From positions 34,250,735 through 34,314,734 of the forward strand of contig NC_059368.1 of NCBI RefSeq assembly GCF_019703515.2: a stretch of DNA of 64,000 bases, given 5' to 3'. This DNA comes from Myxocyprinus asiaticus. Taxonomy: Eukaryota; Chordata; Actinopteri; Cypriniformes; Catostomidae. Shown piece by piece: positions 33,551-45,228 of this stretch. Within the stretch, counting starts at the first letter, position 1, and each line of letters starts with the position of its first letter. Position numbers and translations under genes: made by a program. Below the pieces are notes generated by a model. The model saw only the letters and a list, made by a program, of their open reading frames with translations. It did not search any database and had not been told where the DNA came from.

Positions 33551-33775
33551 GGTTGGTTAATGTGCTAAAGCTAGCAGCAACACCAAACGAGAGGATGTGT
33601 CTTTGAAACATCATTTTCCTCAACTGAAAAATGGGGATTAGGCTACCAGTAAAAATTTTTACTATTCCATTTGAGACGATACTGCCCTTGAAAATACATA
33701 GACTATATGGTTGAGTACATAGTGTATAATGTAAATACACAGTGCACATCTTTTGAGACACAGTTAATCATTTCT
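33551..33775 (+). repeat. Repeat shared with 41745-41845 and 34480-34510
   Basis: GTGCTAAAGCTAGCAGCAACACC (33560-33582) recurs with three mismatches at 34486-34507. The later part (TACTATTCCATTTGAGACGAT, CTTTTGAGACAC) recurs at 41747-41830 beyond the Gypsy 3' LTR. It looks like one repeat family split or duplicated around the Gypsy insertion. Confidence 0.5.
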
Positions 33776-34480
33776 CAATACTAGAGGTAACATTAGCATC
33801 TGCTGTGTGGCTCTGTAAGCTTGATTAAAATGTGTTGCTGTCACTGCTGACAGCACTTTCACCCTAGGTTATCGACATCTGCTTCTACGGGTTGATGGGG
33901 ATTTTAGCCACAACTTAAAAGTGGTAATGGAGGCCTTTTCCAGCTGTCATTGTCACTTAGTGAACAGTTGGGCCTCCTAACAAGCTCCATCCATCAGAGC
34001 TGCCATGAGCTGCTCCTCTCACTGCCCTCTTTCTGATGCATGCTATTGCTCTCACCTGTCACTGACTCCTCTGCTCATGGCTGTTCCACTGTATATATTA
34101 TATTATCCAATGTTTAAGACTGAAGTGAGTGAGTTTATTATGCTTATATTTTGATAAAGAGACTGAAGCTGTATCTCAGTTCTCGCACTATTCTACACCA
34201 TTTTGTTGTGTGAATTGAGTGTTCACACTGAAAAAAAAAAAAAAAAAATGTTCTTCAACTGAAGAAACCAAGTGTAGAATGATGGAAACATGCACTTCGT
34301 GGTCACGGCTTGCCCTGTGTAATAGAAAGGACAGGGTTACCTGACCATGATGCTGTCTTGACAAAACAGTTGTCATATGGTTAATTTAGCAATAAGCATA
34401 ACTTATGAGTTGAATGCTTAACCATCACCCCTCTCGGAGTGAATATGTACATTATTTGAGATATAAATATTGGAGGTTGG
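33776..34480. other. No gene established
   Basis: A stretch of balanced composition (33820-34140) without repeat ends, then a poly-A run at 34231-34248. Confidence 0.4.
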
Positions 34481-34524
34481 CTAGAGTGCTAAAGCTTGCG
34501 GCAACACTACAACAGTCACCAGCC

Positions 34525-35350
34525 TGTTACATGGCTGTGTAGGGTTGCTAGAGTGCTTTATCCCTTGTATAAATAGTGGTGTGGTGTAGAGGAAGTGAGT
34601 ACAGCATGTGGAGTCGGAAGCATGACTTGTTAGGTGCTCAAACAATCCTAAGTCTTTGTTGAGAAACGTTTGTTTCATGCTCAACTTAAAGTAAGGAATT
34701 GTTTTCATTTCTCATTGCTTACGAAATGTATGTTTTGTGTGTTGATGTTAAGTTTATTGTTTGAAATGTTTGTTTGTATTTCACATGTTGAATTGTGTTT
34801 GGATTGTTTATTTAGTATGGTTTCTTTTTATGTTTTGGTAGAAAGGTTTTTTTTTTTCCTTTTTGGAGGGTTTTTCATGATATGAAAAAGACTTGTTCAA
34901 GGAGTTCCATAGAGTCTTGAACTTTTTGGTCTCGAGTCTGGAAGATATCTGGATTGAGAGTATTAACTTGTATTTGTGGATTTCTGCTATTTGGGACACT
35001 GATGCATTACAAGACTTTAACCTACATCAAATAAGACTTTTGCATTCATTCATTCAAACCCTCTTCATTCACCATAAACTGTTTACATTTAAATGTTTAA
35101 CATGGTTTCCTACTGACTGGACCTTATTGCATTGCTTTTTGACTGGTTTAATTTCAATGTTATTTTGTTTGCACTGAAATGTATTGTTTATACTGTTGGT
35201 TTTTTGTTCATATTTGAACTCTACATAAAAGATCTAGTTTTTCATTCATTTGGCATTCATGTTTCTTACCTGTTGAAATGGACAACTTATTGCATTAGGT
35301 CTCCCCTTTGTTATCATATAGCTGGTTTTGAGTTTAGTGAGACCCGAGAC
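34525..35350 (+). repeat. 5' LTR of the Gypsy element
   Basis: It shares TGTTACATGGCTGTGTA, CCTTGTATAAATAGTGGTGT (TATA box near 34567), GAGGGTTTTTCATGATATGA, and ATATAGCTGGTTTT...GAGACCCGAGAC with the 3' LTR and the solo LTR at 13203. It lacks about 30 bp present in the others after TGGCTGTGTA. Confidence 0.9.
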
Positions 35351-35391
35351 AGGGACCCCTTGCATTTATTATTTATTGAGCAGTTTGAGAT

Positions 35392-38080
35392 ATGGCAAGC
35401 CAACATATCAGGACAGAGGATGAGTGTGAACCTATTCTTGACTTCACCACTGAACCTTTTGTCACCAGGAGAGAACCAATTCGTGAACTCATCAATACAT
35501 TCAGTGACCTGTATATTGACTCTGAAGAGGAAAAATGAAAGAGCTGTTAAGACTGTTGATGACATTCCTTTTCCACCTCCACCACCATTTCCAAAATCAA
35601 TAACAAAACCTATCAAGTTCAACAAAGTCACATTCATCTGCCTGTCTCTGGATGATGATCCGTTTGCATTCATTGAACGATGTGAAGAGTATCTAGCCAT
35701 TCGACCTCTTTCTGACTATGAAATACTAGCTTCTCTTCAGTTTTGAAGTGTACTGCAAAAGATTGATGGGTAGCTGAGAAGAGAAATGTACAGACATGGA
35801 GTCAGTTTAAGAAAGTCTTCCTGCATTCATTCTTGAATGAGGATTATGAGGATGAAACTGCAAGAAGGCTCCTAGAGATAAAACAAGGTGCACAAGAGAG
35901 CCTAAGAGATTTTGCGTTCCACTACAGAGCCCTTTGTTTAAGATGGAAAAAGGATATGTCTGAAAAATTAATCCTGCAATCTATTCTTAGAAACTGTAGG
36001 AATTTCAGTTAATGTAAATGTACATGGTAAGGATTAAAGTGCCGCATATCTCCATCATTAATATGTAGGGAAATTTATAATGGAATTAGTCGTGTCCGAT
36101 AACCATTATAAGAAAGATAAATGTCAAATAATTTGATTATTTGTCTGAATAAAATTCTCCACCATTAAAATTGTAATACAATGTATCGTTGTATCAGCTC
36201 ACAATTTCTATTGTAAGGAATTAGCTTTAATAAGGGAATTATGATTAATTCACTTATTGGAGTAATATTCTCATGGTTATTGAAAATAATATCACACACA
36301 TATTTTAGGTATCAGCTTTCAAGTAAGATCTTTTAAAATCAAGTGACAAGATTATTTATCAAAATATACCACAGTCAAATTATCTTTGAATGCAAACAAA
36401 AAACTTTATTGCAATTCTAAACATAAAAACTAACACACAACATGAAACAAGTTGGTGAGAAAAGTGACAGAATGTGAAATAAATGATCAATATAGAGGAA
36501 ATGAATTTTATGGAGTCTATAGACAATGCCTTAAGAACCATTTATCCTTCTTTGAGTCTAGATCAATTTGCAATTGGATTACCCAAAGTATTTAACTAAT
36601 ACACCAGCACTTTGAGCAAAAGTCTGGAGATGTACTTGTGTGTCGTTACGTTTCCTTGCATTGCTTTTCCTTGCATGGCATGGTTCTTTGGCTCTTTGTA
36701 AAAAGTTCATTCCGTCGATGTTTTGGACTTCTGTTAGATCATGGATATCTGTCGTGTCGATGGATGATGAGGCGGGCTTTGAAGTGAGGCCTTCTGCAAG
36801 GAAAAATTGCGACTCCCGAGTTTCCTTGGACTTTACATGGCACGGAGGCGGCAAGCCACGAGGGCAAGAGCGCCAAGGAATGAGGAGCTGCAGAGGAAAT
36901 GAAGAGCAAGAGAGCCGAAGAAGAGAGTAAGATCACCAAAAAAACTTCTTCCTTGGTAGGAAACTTTTGAGCTGAAATTGGCCACACCCCAAAGGTATCC
37001 TGAGCCAATCAGAAGTGGCTTTTCAGAGTCACATAGTCAACTGGTCTGTCCTTTTCACAGTTGATTTACAATCCTTTGTGTGGAGGATTCTTACAAATTT
37101 CCTGCTCAAAATAGTGAATGTTTAATCATTAACTTTTATATCTTGGATACAACTGAATATATCAAATTAATTAAACATTTCTGAAATGCAGAAAGAATTT
37201 CAGTGATATTAAACATGAGGTGTTTTATCCTGAATAGTTACCATTCTTAGTAAAAATGACATAAATAACACAAGATTAAAGATTATAATCATCGATTTGT
37301 CAGTTATAAGTGATTACAAATCACTACACATATTTTAAATGGTACATCAGGCTATAATAATTAATTTGTTATAAAAGTGGTCACAGGTCATAGTCATTTT
37401 CAGAATTATCTAGCAAGGCTAGGTATGGTGTATATTTTGGGTCCAAATGCATCCTATACATTTTATAGGATTAACTCAGTAAAGTACTGTGGCTTTGTGT
37501 GAAATGTTCCTGGATTAAGATGAAATGTCCTAGTATTAGAATCGTGCAAACCTGAGGGCCTTTATAAGGAAAACTTTCAAAGAAAGCCTGCTTTAGCTCT
37601 GTGTGGAAGTTCAGAATGTCATGCTGAGTCTGCCCCATGTCACCGTCCCATGGGTTGAGGGGCCTCTCTGACCAATGGCCTTTTTTGTTTTAAATAATGC
37701 CGTTTCAGTCTCTTTGACCATTTTATTGTCCAAAGGCAGGCCTCCACTAGACTTCTTGGTGTCTAGTCGAGCAGAATCTTTTAATTTGTGATGTTGAGGA
37801 ATTTCCAGGTTTAAAAGGTTGGGTTTTCCAGATTCAAGTCATATTGCAGCAATTGTTTGCACTTCTGCACCTAATATACTACAAAACTGTAACCCTCGTC
37901 TGGCCAGACTACTACGAGGAACAGTATGAGATATTGGTGAGTTAGTATGAACTGGCACACAAATTGAGAAGGTTTTGGATGAAGCAAAAAAGTACCAGAA
38001 TAGTGTTAACTCTGAGTCTCAAAAGAAGTCACAACCTAGCTGAGAAACAGTTCCTAAACCACCTCACGCTAACACAAGGG
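35392..38080 (+). pseudogene. Gypsy gag, frameshifted and split by an insertion
   Basis: An ATG at 35392 opens a frame that reads MASQHIRTEDECEPILDF and stops at 35536-35538. The reading continues in another frame with PFPPPPPFPKS and DDDPFAFIERCEEYLAIRPL (to about 35743). A third stretch has NEDYEDETARRLLEIKQGAQ, SLRDFAFHYRALCLRWKKDM and ILRNC up to 35994. After the insertion it resumes at 37888 with CNPRLARLLRGTV, GTQIEKVLDEAKKYQ. This is a capsid-type Gypsy gag that builds the particle. It carries at least four stops or frameshifts. No zinc knuckle is visible before the protease. Confidence 0.85.
35995..37883 (-). repeat. 1.9 kb solo-LTR-like insertion inside gag
   Basis: The inserted DNA starts TGTAGGAATT and ends TATACTACA. 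AAAC occurs exactly on both sides (35991-35994, 37884-37887), and the gag frame joins across (ILRNC | NPR). On the minus strand it runs TGTAGTATAT...TCCTACA with a polyadenylation signal AATAAA (complement near 36404) in the last quarter, so I orient it minus. It has no long credible frame. It resembles the segment at 30072-32078 in size, 4 bp duplication and layout. AAACTGTA (8 bp) could also be read as a hAT duplication, but no matching TIRs support that. Confidence 0.6.
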
Positions 38081-38082
38081 TA

Positions 38083-38589
38083 ATGCAGTCAGTCCAGAAA
38101 CCCCTGATGCAAGATCAGAACATGATTACTTTGCTCTTACTACTTCGCAACAGGTATTTACAAGCCATCATCAATACAGGAAGTACACTTTCCTTGATCC
38201 AAGCATCCTGTTGGAGGCAGTTGAAACATCATGAGCAATGGGAATCAAGTAATGGGCAAACTTTTCTGTTAGCGAATGGACAAAGGCAAGCTGCTTTAGG
38301 AATATCTGACTGGGAGTGTGAACTTTAAGGTAAGAGAATCAAGTTGACATTGTACATGATGAGAGAGTCAGATCTGACCATTCCAATCATTCTGGGTATG
38401 GATTTCCTGATATCTTCAGGAATTGTCTTGGATTTCAAGAACTCGCAATACAGTTTCCTTTCCAAGGATGATGGTCATGATCAGATTCCACTCTTGTCTC
38501 ATGAATCTTCTTTCAAACCTTCACTGCACTTCTACCTTGCCTTACCTACACCAGAAATACCATACAAAACCTTACAATTCATCTGCTAA
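38083..38589 (+). pseudogene. Gypsy aspartic protease
   Basis: The frame 38083-38328 has QAIINTGSTLSLI. The family motif is D-T-G-S, so the catalytic Asp reads Asn (codon 38173-38175). A second frame (38344-38589) contains TIPIILGMDFLISSGIVLDF, the conserved ILG and C-terminal part of the retropepsin fold. A stop (TAA at 38326) and a frameshift separate them. Confidence 0.8.
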
Positions 38590-39330
38590 CCAACCCTAAA
38601 AATAGACACCACTGATCAGTTCAAAATCCAACTAGAAAATCTGATGAGAGTTTGGCCGACCATCTGCACCCATAAAATTGGCCATTCAAAAATAGTAAGA
38701 CCTTCAGTTTCCCCATGGACTTCACCAGTTGAAAAAAAAAGTGTTTATACCAAGTGTCGTTGTGCCTAAAAAAAGATGGAGGTTCAAGACTGTGTGTGGA
38801 CTATCGTGGTCTAAATGCAAAAACACACTTGGATGGCTACCCCATGCCCCAGATCCAAGATATACTAGAGTCTTTGCATGGAGCTTCAGTATTCAGTACT
38901 CTAGACCTGAAGAGCAGATATTGGCAGGTTGAAATGGAGCCTGATAGCATACAAAAGACTGATTTTGTAACTTCTGCTGGACAATTCGAATTTCTATGTC
39001 TTCCCTTCAGCTTCAAGAACACTACGGCTTCATTTCAAAGATTGATGGAGTATGTGCTCAAAGACGTCAAAGGGAAATGTTTCGTTTACATAGACAGCAT
39101 TGTGGTGTACTCGAGATGAACAAGAACACTTGCAACATCTGAATCAAGTTTTCAGCTGTCTTCGTCAAGCCGGTCTTACTTTGAATCTCAAGATGTGTAA
39201 CCTTGTACAAATATCACTCACTTTCTTAGGACATGTTGTATCCAGTGGAGTCAAGACAGATCCTTCCTAGGTTGCAGCAATCTGTGATTTTCCAGTACCT
39301 CAATCACTCAAGGATGTACAAAGATTATTA
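38590..39330 (+). pseudogene. Gypsy reverse transcriptase
   Basis: The lead-in is RPSVSPWTSPV near 38700. Then frame 38754-39119 shows KKDGGSRLCVDYRGLNAKT, YPMPQIQDILESL, VFSTLDLKSRYWQVEM, TDFVTSAGQFEF and LPFSFKN (LPFGLKN in the family). The active site reads YIDS in place of YIDD at 39087-39098, so one catalytic Asp is changed. A frameshift follows, then QEHLQHLNQVF, AGLTLNLKMCNL and FLGHVVSSGV of the thumb, with a stop at 39268. Confidence 0.88.
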
Positions 39331-39333
39331 GGA

Positions 39334-40137
39334 TTGGCAGGTTGGTATCATAGATTCATATCCAATTTCTTAGAAAAAGCCACACCTCTTCATGCTCTAA
39401 AACAGAAACAAGCCACTTGGACATGGATTGAAGCATGTCAAGAGATGTTTGAAAGGATCAAACAAGACTTAACCGAAGCTTCTGTTTTAATTCATCCTGA
39501 TTTTAACAAGTCTTTCAAGGTACAAACTGATGCAAGTGGCCTTGGGGCTGTTTTAACACAGGAGACAGACGGAGAAGAATGTGTGATTGCTTACGCATCC
39601 AGACTTCTTCAAGGAGCATAGCAATCGTATACAGTGTCAGGAAAAAAATGTCTTACTGTTGTGTGGGTCATTGAAAAATGGAGACCTTATTTAGAAGGCA
39701 GATCTTTTGAGGTAATCACTGATCATGCTGCACTGACCTGGGTTTTCCAACATCCTAAACCTTCAGCAAGGCTGACTCGCTGGACTATTTGTCTTCAAGG
39801 GTTCAAATTCAGTGTTAAGTACAGAAAAGGACAGTGTAATGTAGTGCCAGACACCTTATCACAGAGCTTAGACACTACACCACCACACATGATTGCCATG
39901 GTCAAAGCTACCAGTACTTCTGTAGAATCATCCAACTTACCTGTTGACTGGTCAGACATTGCCACGGCACAACAAAATGATCCAGAAATACAAGAGTTAT
40001 GCAATAAGGCTGCTTCTCAAACAAATTATGATCCTTCTAGAGTTCTTTATGTTCTTCCAAATGGTTTCCTGTTCCCCAGTGTACCTGATGGTCAAAAAGG
40101 ACCAAAGCTACAACTTGTAATACCTACCTGTCTGTGA
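39334..40137 (+). pseudogene. Gypsy RNase H and integrase N-terminal region
   Basis: Frame 39334-39621 contains GWYHRFISNFLEKATPLHAL, TDASGLGAVLTQ (first RNase H Asp kept) and IAYASRLL, then a TAG. Frame 39634-40137 continues with SGKKCLTVVWVIEKWRPYL, VITDHAALTWVFQ (a further acidic residue kept), RLTRWTICLQGF and VVPDTLSQ. It then runs into the integrase linker with NDPEIQELC and a region before the HHCC zinc domain (HDNPLSGHLG, after a stop, about 40150-40195). Confidence 0.85.
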
Positions 40138-40139
40138 GG

Positions 40140-40885
40140 TGAGTTATTAAGATACGCCATGACAACCCTTTAAGTGGACACCTAGGTTGACTTAAAACTC
40201 TACTGAGGCTGATGGAATTTACTTACTGGCCAAGTTTGAGATTTGAGATCCAACCGAGGAGCACAATTCACTTAAAATCTCATAAATCTTGTCTGCAAAC
40301 AATGGGGAGTCATAAAAAAAAGTTATCCACTGCTTACCACCCACATACCAACCTACAGAATGCATCAACAGGACACTTAAGACCATGACAGCATCATATG
40401 TGGAAGACCATCTTCATCACTGGGATAAATGGTTATCAGAATTCAGATTTGCCATTAACACAGTCTGGCAAGAGAGCACAGGATTTACCCCAGCCGAGAT
40501 CGCTTTGGGTCAAAAACAAAAAGGACCCCTAGAGAGAGCCTTAACAAAACCTCCCAATCCCAGCTGTCCCACTTATGACATGGTAGAGAGACAAGAGAGC
40601 ATGATCCAGCTTGTTAGAGAGAATGTGGAACGAGCTCTGGCCAAGCAGCAATGCTACTATAACCTGAGAAGAAAACAGACGATCTTCAAAGGAGACGACA
40701 TCATCTGGGTTCGTAATCACCCTCTGTCCAAAGCTGATGACGGTTTCATGGCTAAGCTGTCTCCAAGATGGAAAGGTCCTACCAAAAAAAAAAGTGTTTG
40801 GGTCCTATGGACTATGCTATTTCCTTTTTTGATAACCCTGACCTTGTTGATACTTGTCATGGTCACCAGCCACCAGTCACCAGCC
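40140..40885 (+). pseudogene. Gypsy integrase, catalytic core deleted
   Basis: The zinc-domain tail (LLRLMEFTYWP) ends near 40230 and is joined to RGAQF at about 40250. The sequence holding the first catalytic Asp, and the Asp normally just before RGAQF, is gone. The part with the catalytic Glu remains (PTECINRTLKT near 40355-40385). Frame 40385-40981 continues with DKWLSEFRFAINT, QESTGFTPAEIALG, ENVERALAKQQCYYNLRRK and LSPRWKGP, a GPY/F-like end. The frame then runs into the 3' LTR. Confidence 0.85.
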
Positions 40886-41668
40886 TGTTACATGGCTGTG
40901 TATGTTATCATGCAATTTTCTTCCTCACCACTAGGGTTGCTTGAGTGCCTTAACCCTTGTATAAATAGTGGTGTGGTTTAGAGGAAGTGAGTACAGCATG
41001 TGGAATCAGAAGCATGACTTGCTAGGTGCTCAAGCAATCCTAAATTCTTGTTGAGAAATGTTTGTTTCATGCTCAACTTAAAGTAAGGAATTTTTTCTTT
41101 GGAGGGTTTTTCATGATAAGAAGAAGACCTGAACAAGGAGTTTCAAACAATGGTTTCAAACTGCATTCAAGCTACATTCATGATATCTTCTGCTACTACT
41201 CTCATATCTGGATTTCCATACTACCTTGAACTTTGGTCTTGAGTCTGGAAGACATCTGGAGTGAGCATATTAACTTGTTTGTGGATTTCTGCTATTTGGG
41301 ACACTGCTGCATTACAAAACTTCAACCTACATCAGATATGACTTTTGCATTTATTCATTCAAACCCTCTTCATTCACCATCAACCGCTTACATTGAAATG
41401 TTTAACATGGTTTTCTACTGACTGGAACTTATTCACTAATTTATTGTATTGCTTTTTGACTAGTTTAATTTCATATGTTATTTTGTTTGTTTGTATTGAA
41501 ATGTATTGTTTATACTTTATTTATTTTTTTATTTAACCACATAAAAGATCTAGTTTTTCATGTTTCTTACCTGTTTAATTGGACAACTTAAAATGCATCA
41601 GATCCCCCTCCCCCCCCATTTATTATCGTATAGCTGTTTTTGAATTTAGTGAGACCCGAGACGGTTAT
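40886..41668 (+). repeat. 3' LTR of the Gypsy element
   Basis: Same landmarks as the 5' LTR, with CTTGTATAAATAGTGGTGTG (TATA near 40964). It lacks about 170 bp after GTAAGGAATT that are present in the 5' LTR and the solo LTR, and it carries a C run near 41610. Confidence 0.9.
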
Positions 41669-41744
41669 AACACATCCCCCATGTGTTCAAAACATCACTT
41701 CTGCTGGCTGAAAAACAATGATGCTTGTGAAGTAAAAAATAAAA

Positions 41745-41845
41745 AAATAGTATTCCATTTGAGATGATACTACTCTTTGAAAATTCATATAAGTGACAAG
41801 TATATAGTGCATAAATTAAGAGACACCTTGAGATTTGAAAGAAAG
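41745..41845 (+). repeat. Partial copy of the repeat at 33655-33775
   Basis: GTATTCCATTTGAGATGATACT, TTTGAAAATTCATA and ATTAAGAGACACCTTGAG follow the same order as in the upstream copy. Confidence 0.5.
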
Positions 41846-42415
41846 AGATAAAGTAACTTTACTGACTGAAAAGCTAAAAGATAACTGAAAGAGTTGTCAC
41901 TTTTGAGCACTGTACTTAGTGATAAAACCTGCACCTTGTTCATAAACCACTTACAATCCAGATTAACTAGGCGCTAAATACACCAAAATAGTGTTGCACC
42001 ATGATTTAAATTCAATCATTGTCATTCTTTTCAGCACAAACACACATTTCTATGTAAATTAGACTAAGTATATGTAGCCAAGTGGAGAAATTTAATGTAA
42101 TTGAACTCTAGACATAAATTGGACGTGGCCCCATTAAGAAACAGAGTTTTGACACCTGCTTTCCAGCACTCTCTCCTGTTGCGCGTGTGTGCTGGTTAGA
42201 GACGTGAGAACATGCGTTGTGCAAGAGAGCTCCCAGTTTTGTACACTGGTTGAGAATTCTTTGGGTAAATATAAAGTTCTACACAATTTTAAATTGCATT
42301 AAATTTGTGTTCACAAGAGTCATATGTTATAATTGAGTGTTTATGGAAATTTTTGAATTATGCATATGGATTGCATGTGTTGAGTTTTACCATGTTTTGT
42401 GCACACATGCAAGGC
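41846..42415. other. No feature recognised
   Basis: AT-rich, no sustained frame. Confidence 0.45.
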
Positions 42416-44085
42416 TTACTTAGACTTGGTTCCTCCTGTGCTGTTGAGCGCATTGGGCAACAAGTGCTCTCCAATGGGCCCCGTTGTTTGCAGTGGTTTC
42501 AGCCTCTTCCCACGAGACCTCAATGGCTTTGAGGCCCGCTTTAAATGTTGTCTGCCAGGTAATGAGCAACCTCCCTTGTTTTCGTTTTCCTTTGGGTGGT
42601 ACCCAGTGCATCGCACTCTTGGGTATGCATTGGTCAGGAAGGCACAGGATGTGTCCAGCCAGTCGCATCCTGCATTCAATAATTTCTTCCAGCTTTCATG
42701 AGCCGCCATATTGCAGAACTTCCTCGTTGATAATGTGGTCTCTGTAGGAAATTCCCAGTATACTCCACAAACAACTCTGAAACAAGTTAAGTCTGGGCTA
42801 TTTTTTTCGTGATCTTCCAGGTTTCAATAACATATATGGCTGTTGGGACTGCCTTACTGACCGATGGTGCAGACCAGATTTGGCGCAGATGCTGGAACAT
42901 GCCTGCCATATTGCCAATCCTATACCAAACGTCTCTTTCAGTGTTTCCGTCACTGGATATGACACTGGATATGAACTTGTCTTCGGTGACTTTCTCCCCA
43001 ACAACTAGTTGCACCCTGGTTCTTCAATTAATCAGCATGGTCTTCATCTAGTCCGTGCTGAAGCGTAAGCCAACCTTCCTCGCTTCTCTTGTTGTCATGT
43101 GTTGCAAACCTGGCCTGGTTTCCGACAGTAATGTCATCAGCAAAGTCAAGGTCTTTGTGCCGGCATTTGTCTTTCCATGAGATACCAATGCGTTGACCTG
43201 TCATCGCTCTCGTCGTGACAAAATCCATGACTAACAGGAATGGTGAAAGGATGCAGCCTTGCCGCATGCTGGTGTCTGTTAAAGAAATCTGTGAACCCAT
43301 CATCCGTCTTGACACAGCAGCTGGAATTGAAGTACAGGTTCTGGAAGATATTGACATATTACAAGGAGACTCCATAAGAAATCACGATTTCCCACAGAGA
43401 GTCTTTGTGGACACTATTGAAAGCCTTTTTGAAGTTAATGATGAGCGGCTGTTGGTAGTCTTCACTGTTCGATGATATTTCATAACGTGAAGATCTGCTC
43501 ACTGCAAGATCGCCCGCGCGGAAACTAGCTTGCACTTCGTGCAGCATATTGTCCACGCCATCCTTCAGACGTTGTAGTAGTATGGCACTGAAGACCTTGC
43601 CTGGGACTGAGAGCAGCATGATGCCTCACCAGTTGTTACAGTCGAAGGCTTTGCCCTTCTTCTATAGTCCAATTATAACATGTTTTCTCCAGTTGCTAGG
43701 GACACATTTAGTTAGCCGCCTTCAGAATTTCTGGCACAATCCCGTCCAGCCCTGGGGCCTTGTTGATCTTCAATGCTCATACCGCCCTCCTTGTTCCGCC
43801 TCTACCATGATCGCATCCATATTGACTGCCAGATCAGTTATGGGAACAGTGACACTGAAGTCATATGTTGCTGTCGGAGTGGGCTGGTTTAATATCTCCT
43901 TGAAGTGTTCAACCCAATGTGCATTTCGATCTTCTTTGCTAAGCAGGATCTTCCCAGTCTTGTCTTTAATGGTAGCGCTGCAGTTGCTCCTTGCTCCTGC
44001 CAGATGCCGGACAATGCGGTAGAGAGCCTTGCTGTCATTCCTATTCGCCGCCTCCTGTGCTTCAGTTCACACATGCGAGGACTCT
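42416..44085 (-). pseudogene. Non-LTR retrotransposon (LINE) reverse transcriptase fragment
   Basis: The minus frames give, in order: GLDGIVPEILKAA, LLSVPGKVFSAILLQRLKDG, YQQPLIINFKKAFNSVHKDS and RQGCILSPFLLVMDF. DLDFADDITV follows, with an intact FADD active site at 43144-43133. Then come SSVISSDGNTERDV, AIYVIETWKITKKIAQT and a C-terminal region with MRLAGHILCLPDQ, WVPPKGKRKQG and AIEVSWEEAE. This is the RT plus C-terminal part of a fish LINE, probably RTE-like but not certain. It is 5'-truncated, with no endonuclease, and broken by at least five frameshifts or stops. The 3' end is near 42416. Confidence 0.85.
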
Positions 44086-44426
44086 GTATTTAAATCTAAT
44101 TTAATGATTTATAGCCCAGAGTGTTTTTCAGTCAAGAGAACATGAGTAATGAGAATTTTATTGTTTTAAACTGTATGTCTTTAAAGCCTGATTAAAAATG
44201 CATAAAATGCTTTGAACGTTATAAGCATGTATAAGGTAATGTAAGCTGAAGCATATGGGTAGGCTAATGCCCTGTTTGTATTTGCATTTAACATTAGCCT
44301 TTACCATGTTTTATTTCTGTATTTCTTTTTTGTATTTCAGTGTACCATATTTCATTTTTTGTATTTGTATTTTTTATTTTTTTTTAAATACAATATTTCT
44401 GAAGTATTGTATTTAATCGACTGCAG

Positions 44427-44465
<39 letters not shown>

Positions 44466-44730
44466 TTACAGCCGTCAGATTAACCCACCAGCTACACAAC
44501 TTGCTGAGCGAAATTAATTTGGCACTTTTATTGCCACAGACGCAGATGGTAGGTGGAATTTTATTAAAAAGAGATGTTTGTGTACATTTTCTGGTGGTCA
44601 TGGCAGCAGAAGAAAAGCCTTGAAACCTGACATATATCCAGATGTGCAGTGGATGAGTGAAAAAGTCACATACTGATGTGTATTACTTGCAAAACTAGTG
44701 TTATATATTGAGTATTGAATCATAGTTGAA
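44086..44730. other. No gene established
   Basis: T-rich sequence with the microsatellite noted separately. Confidence 0.45.
44432..44468. repeat. (TA)n plus poly-T
   Basis: About 26 bp of TA followed by 11 T. Confidence 0.9.
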
Positions 44731-45228
44731 CAGAGGTGGGTAAAGTAGACAAAAACTTAACTCAAAAGTACAATTTTACTTAAAAATAAAAATAAAAATA
44801 TAATTAAACTCAAGTAGAAGTAAAAGTAATAATGTTTAAATTACTTGAGTAAGAGTAAAAAAGTATCCAATAAAAAGAATAATCAAGTAGTGAATAACGG
44901 GTGTAATGGATGTTTACTCTCCTATATTCCAGTACATGATACACATTTAACATGCATTACAGAATGATTAATAATAAAAATACTATTAATATTATTGTTA
45001 ATGGAAATTGTCATTCACCCCCATATGATTTTCAGAGGCAAAATGATAGGTGTGTGTGTGTGTGTGAGAGAGAGAGAAATATATATAACTTTATAAAGTC
45101 CTTTTTTTACTATTAATTCTTCTCCCTGACCAGTAGGTGGCAATATGCACAAAGAACTGAATCACCAAAAACACAAGAAGATGGTGAAAGTCGAGATTTA
45201 TTAGTAAAAAATGATTTAAATATTGATC

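Larger units (their letters stand above)
34525..41670 (+). mobile_element. Ty3/Gypsy retrotransposon with both LTRs, decayed and interrupted
   Basis: 5' LTR 34525-35350, gag from 35392, protease, RT, RNase H, integrase, and 3' LTR 40886-41668, all in plus orientation. Here integrase is last, the usual Gypsy order, unlike the Gmr1-like copies. Gag is split by a 1.9 kb insertion at 35995-37883. Both LTRs are also preceded by CAGTCACCAGCC, so the true start may be about 12 bp earlier. No clear target duplication was found. Confidence 0.9.

Noticed and set aside
34808..35177. Frames in the LTRs (13676-13942, 34893-35177, 41233-41421) as a conserved peptide
   Set aside because: They recur because the three LTRs are homologous. 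Frameshifts between the copies show no coding constraint.
35991..37891. hAT insertion with 8 bp duplication AAACTGTA
   Set aside because: The putative ends (GGAATTTC and ...ATACTACA) are not inverted repeats. TGTAG...CTACA with AAAC fits an LTR better.
43028..44093. Plus-strand frames over the LINE (43215-43475, 43549-44022, 43905-44093)
   Set aside because: They are the antisense of the LINE reverse transcriptase, which explains their length.
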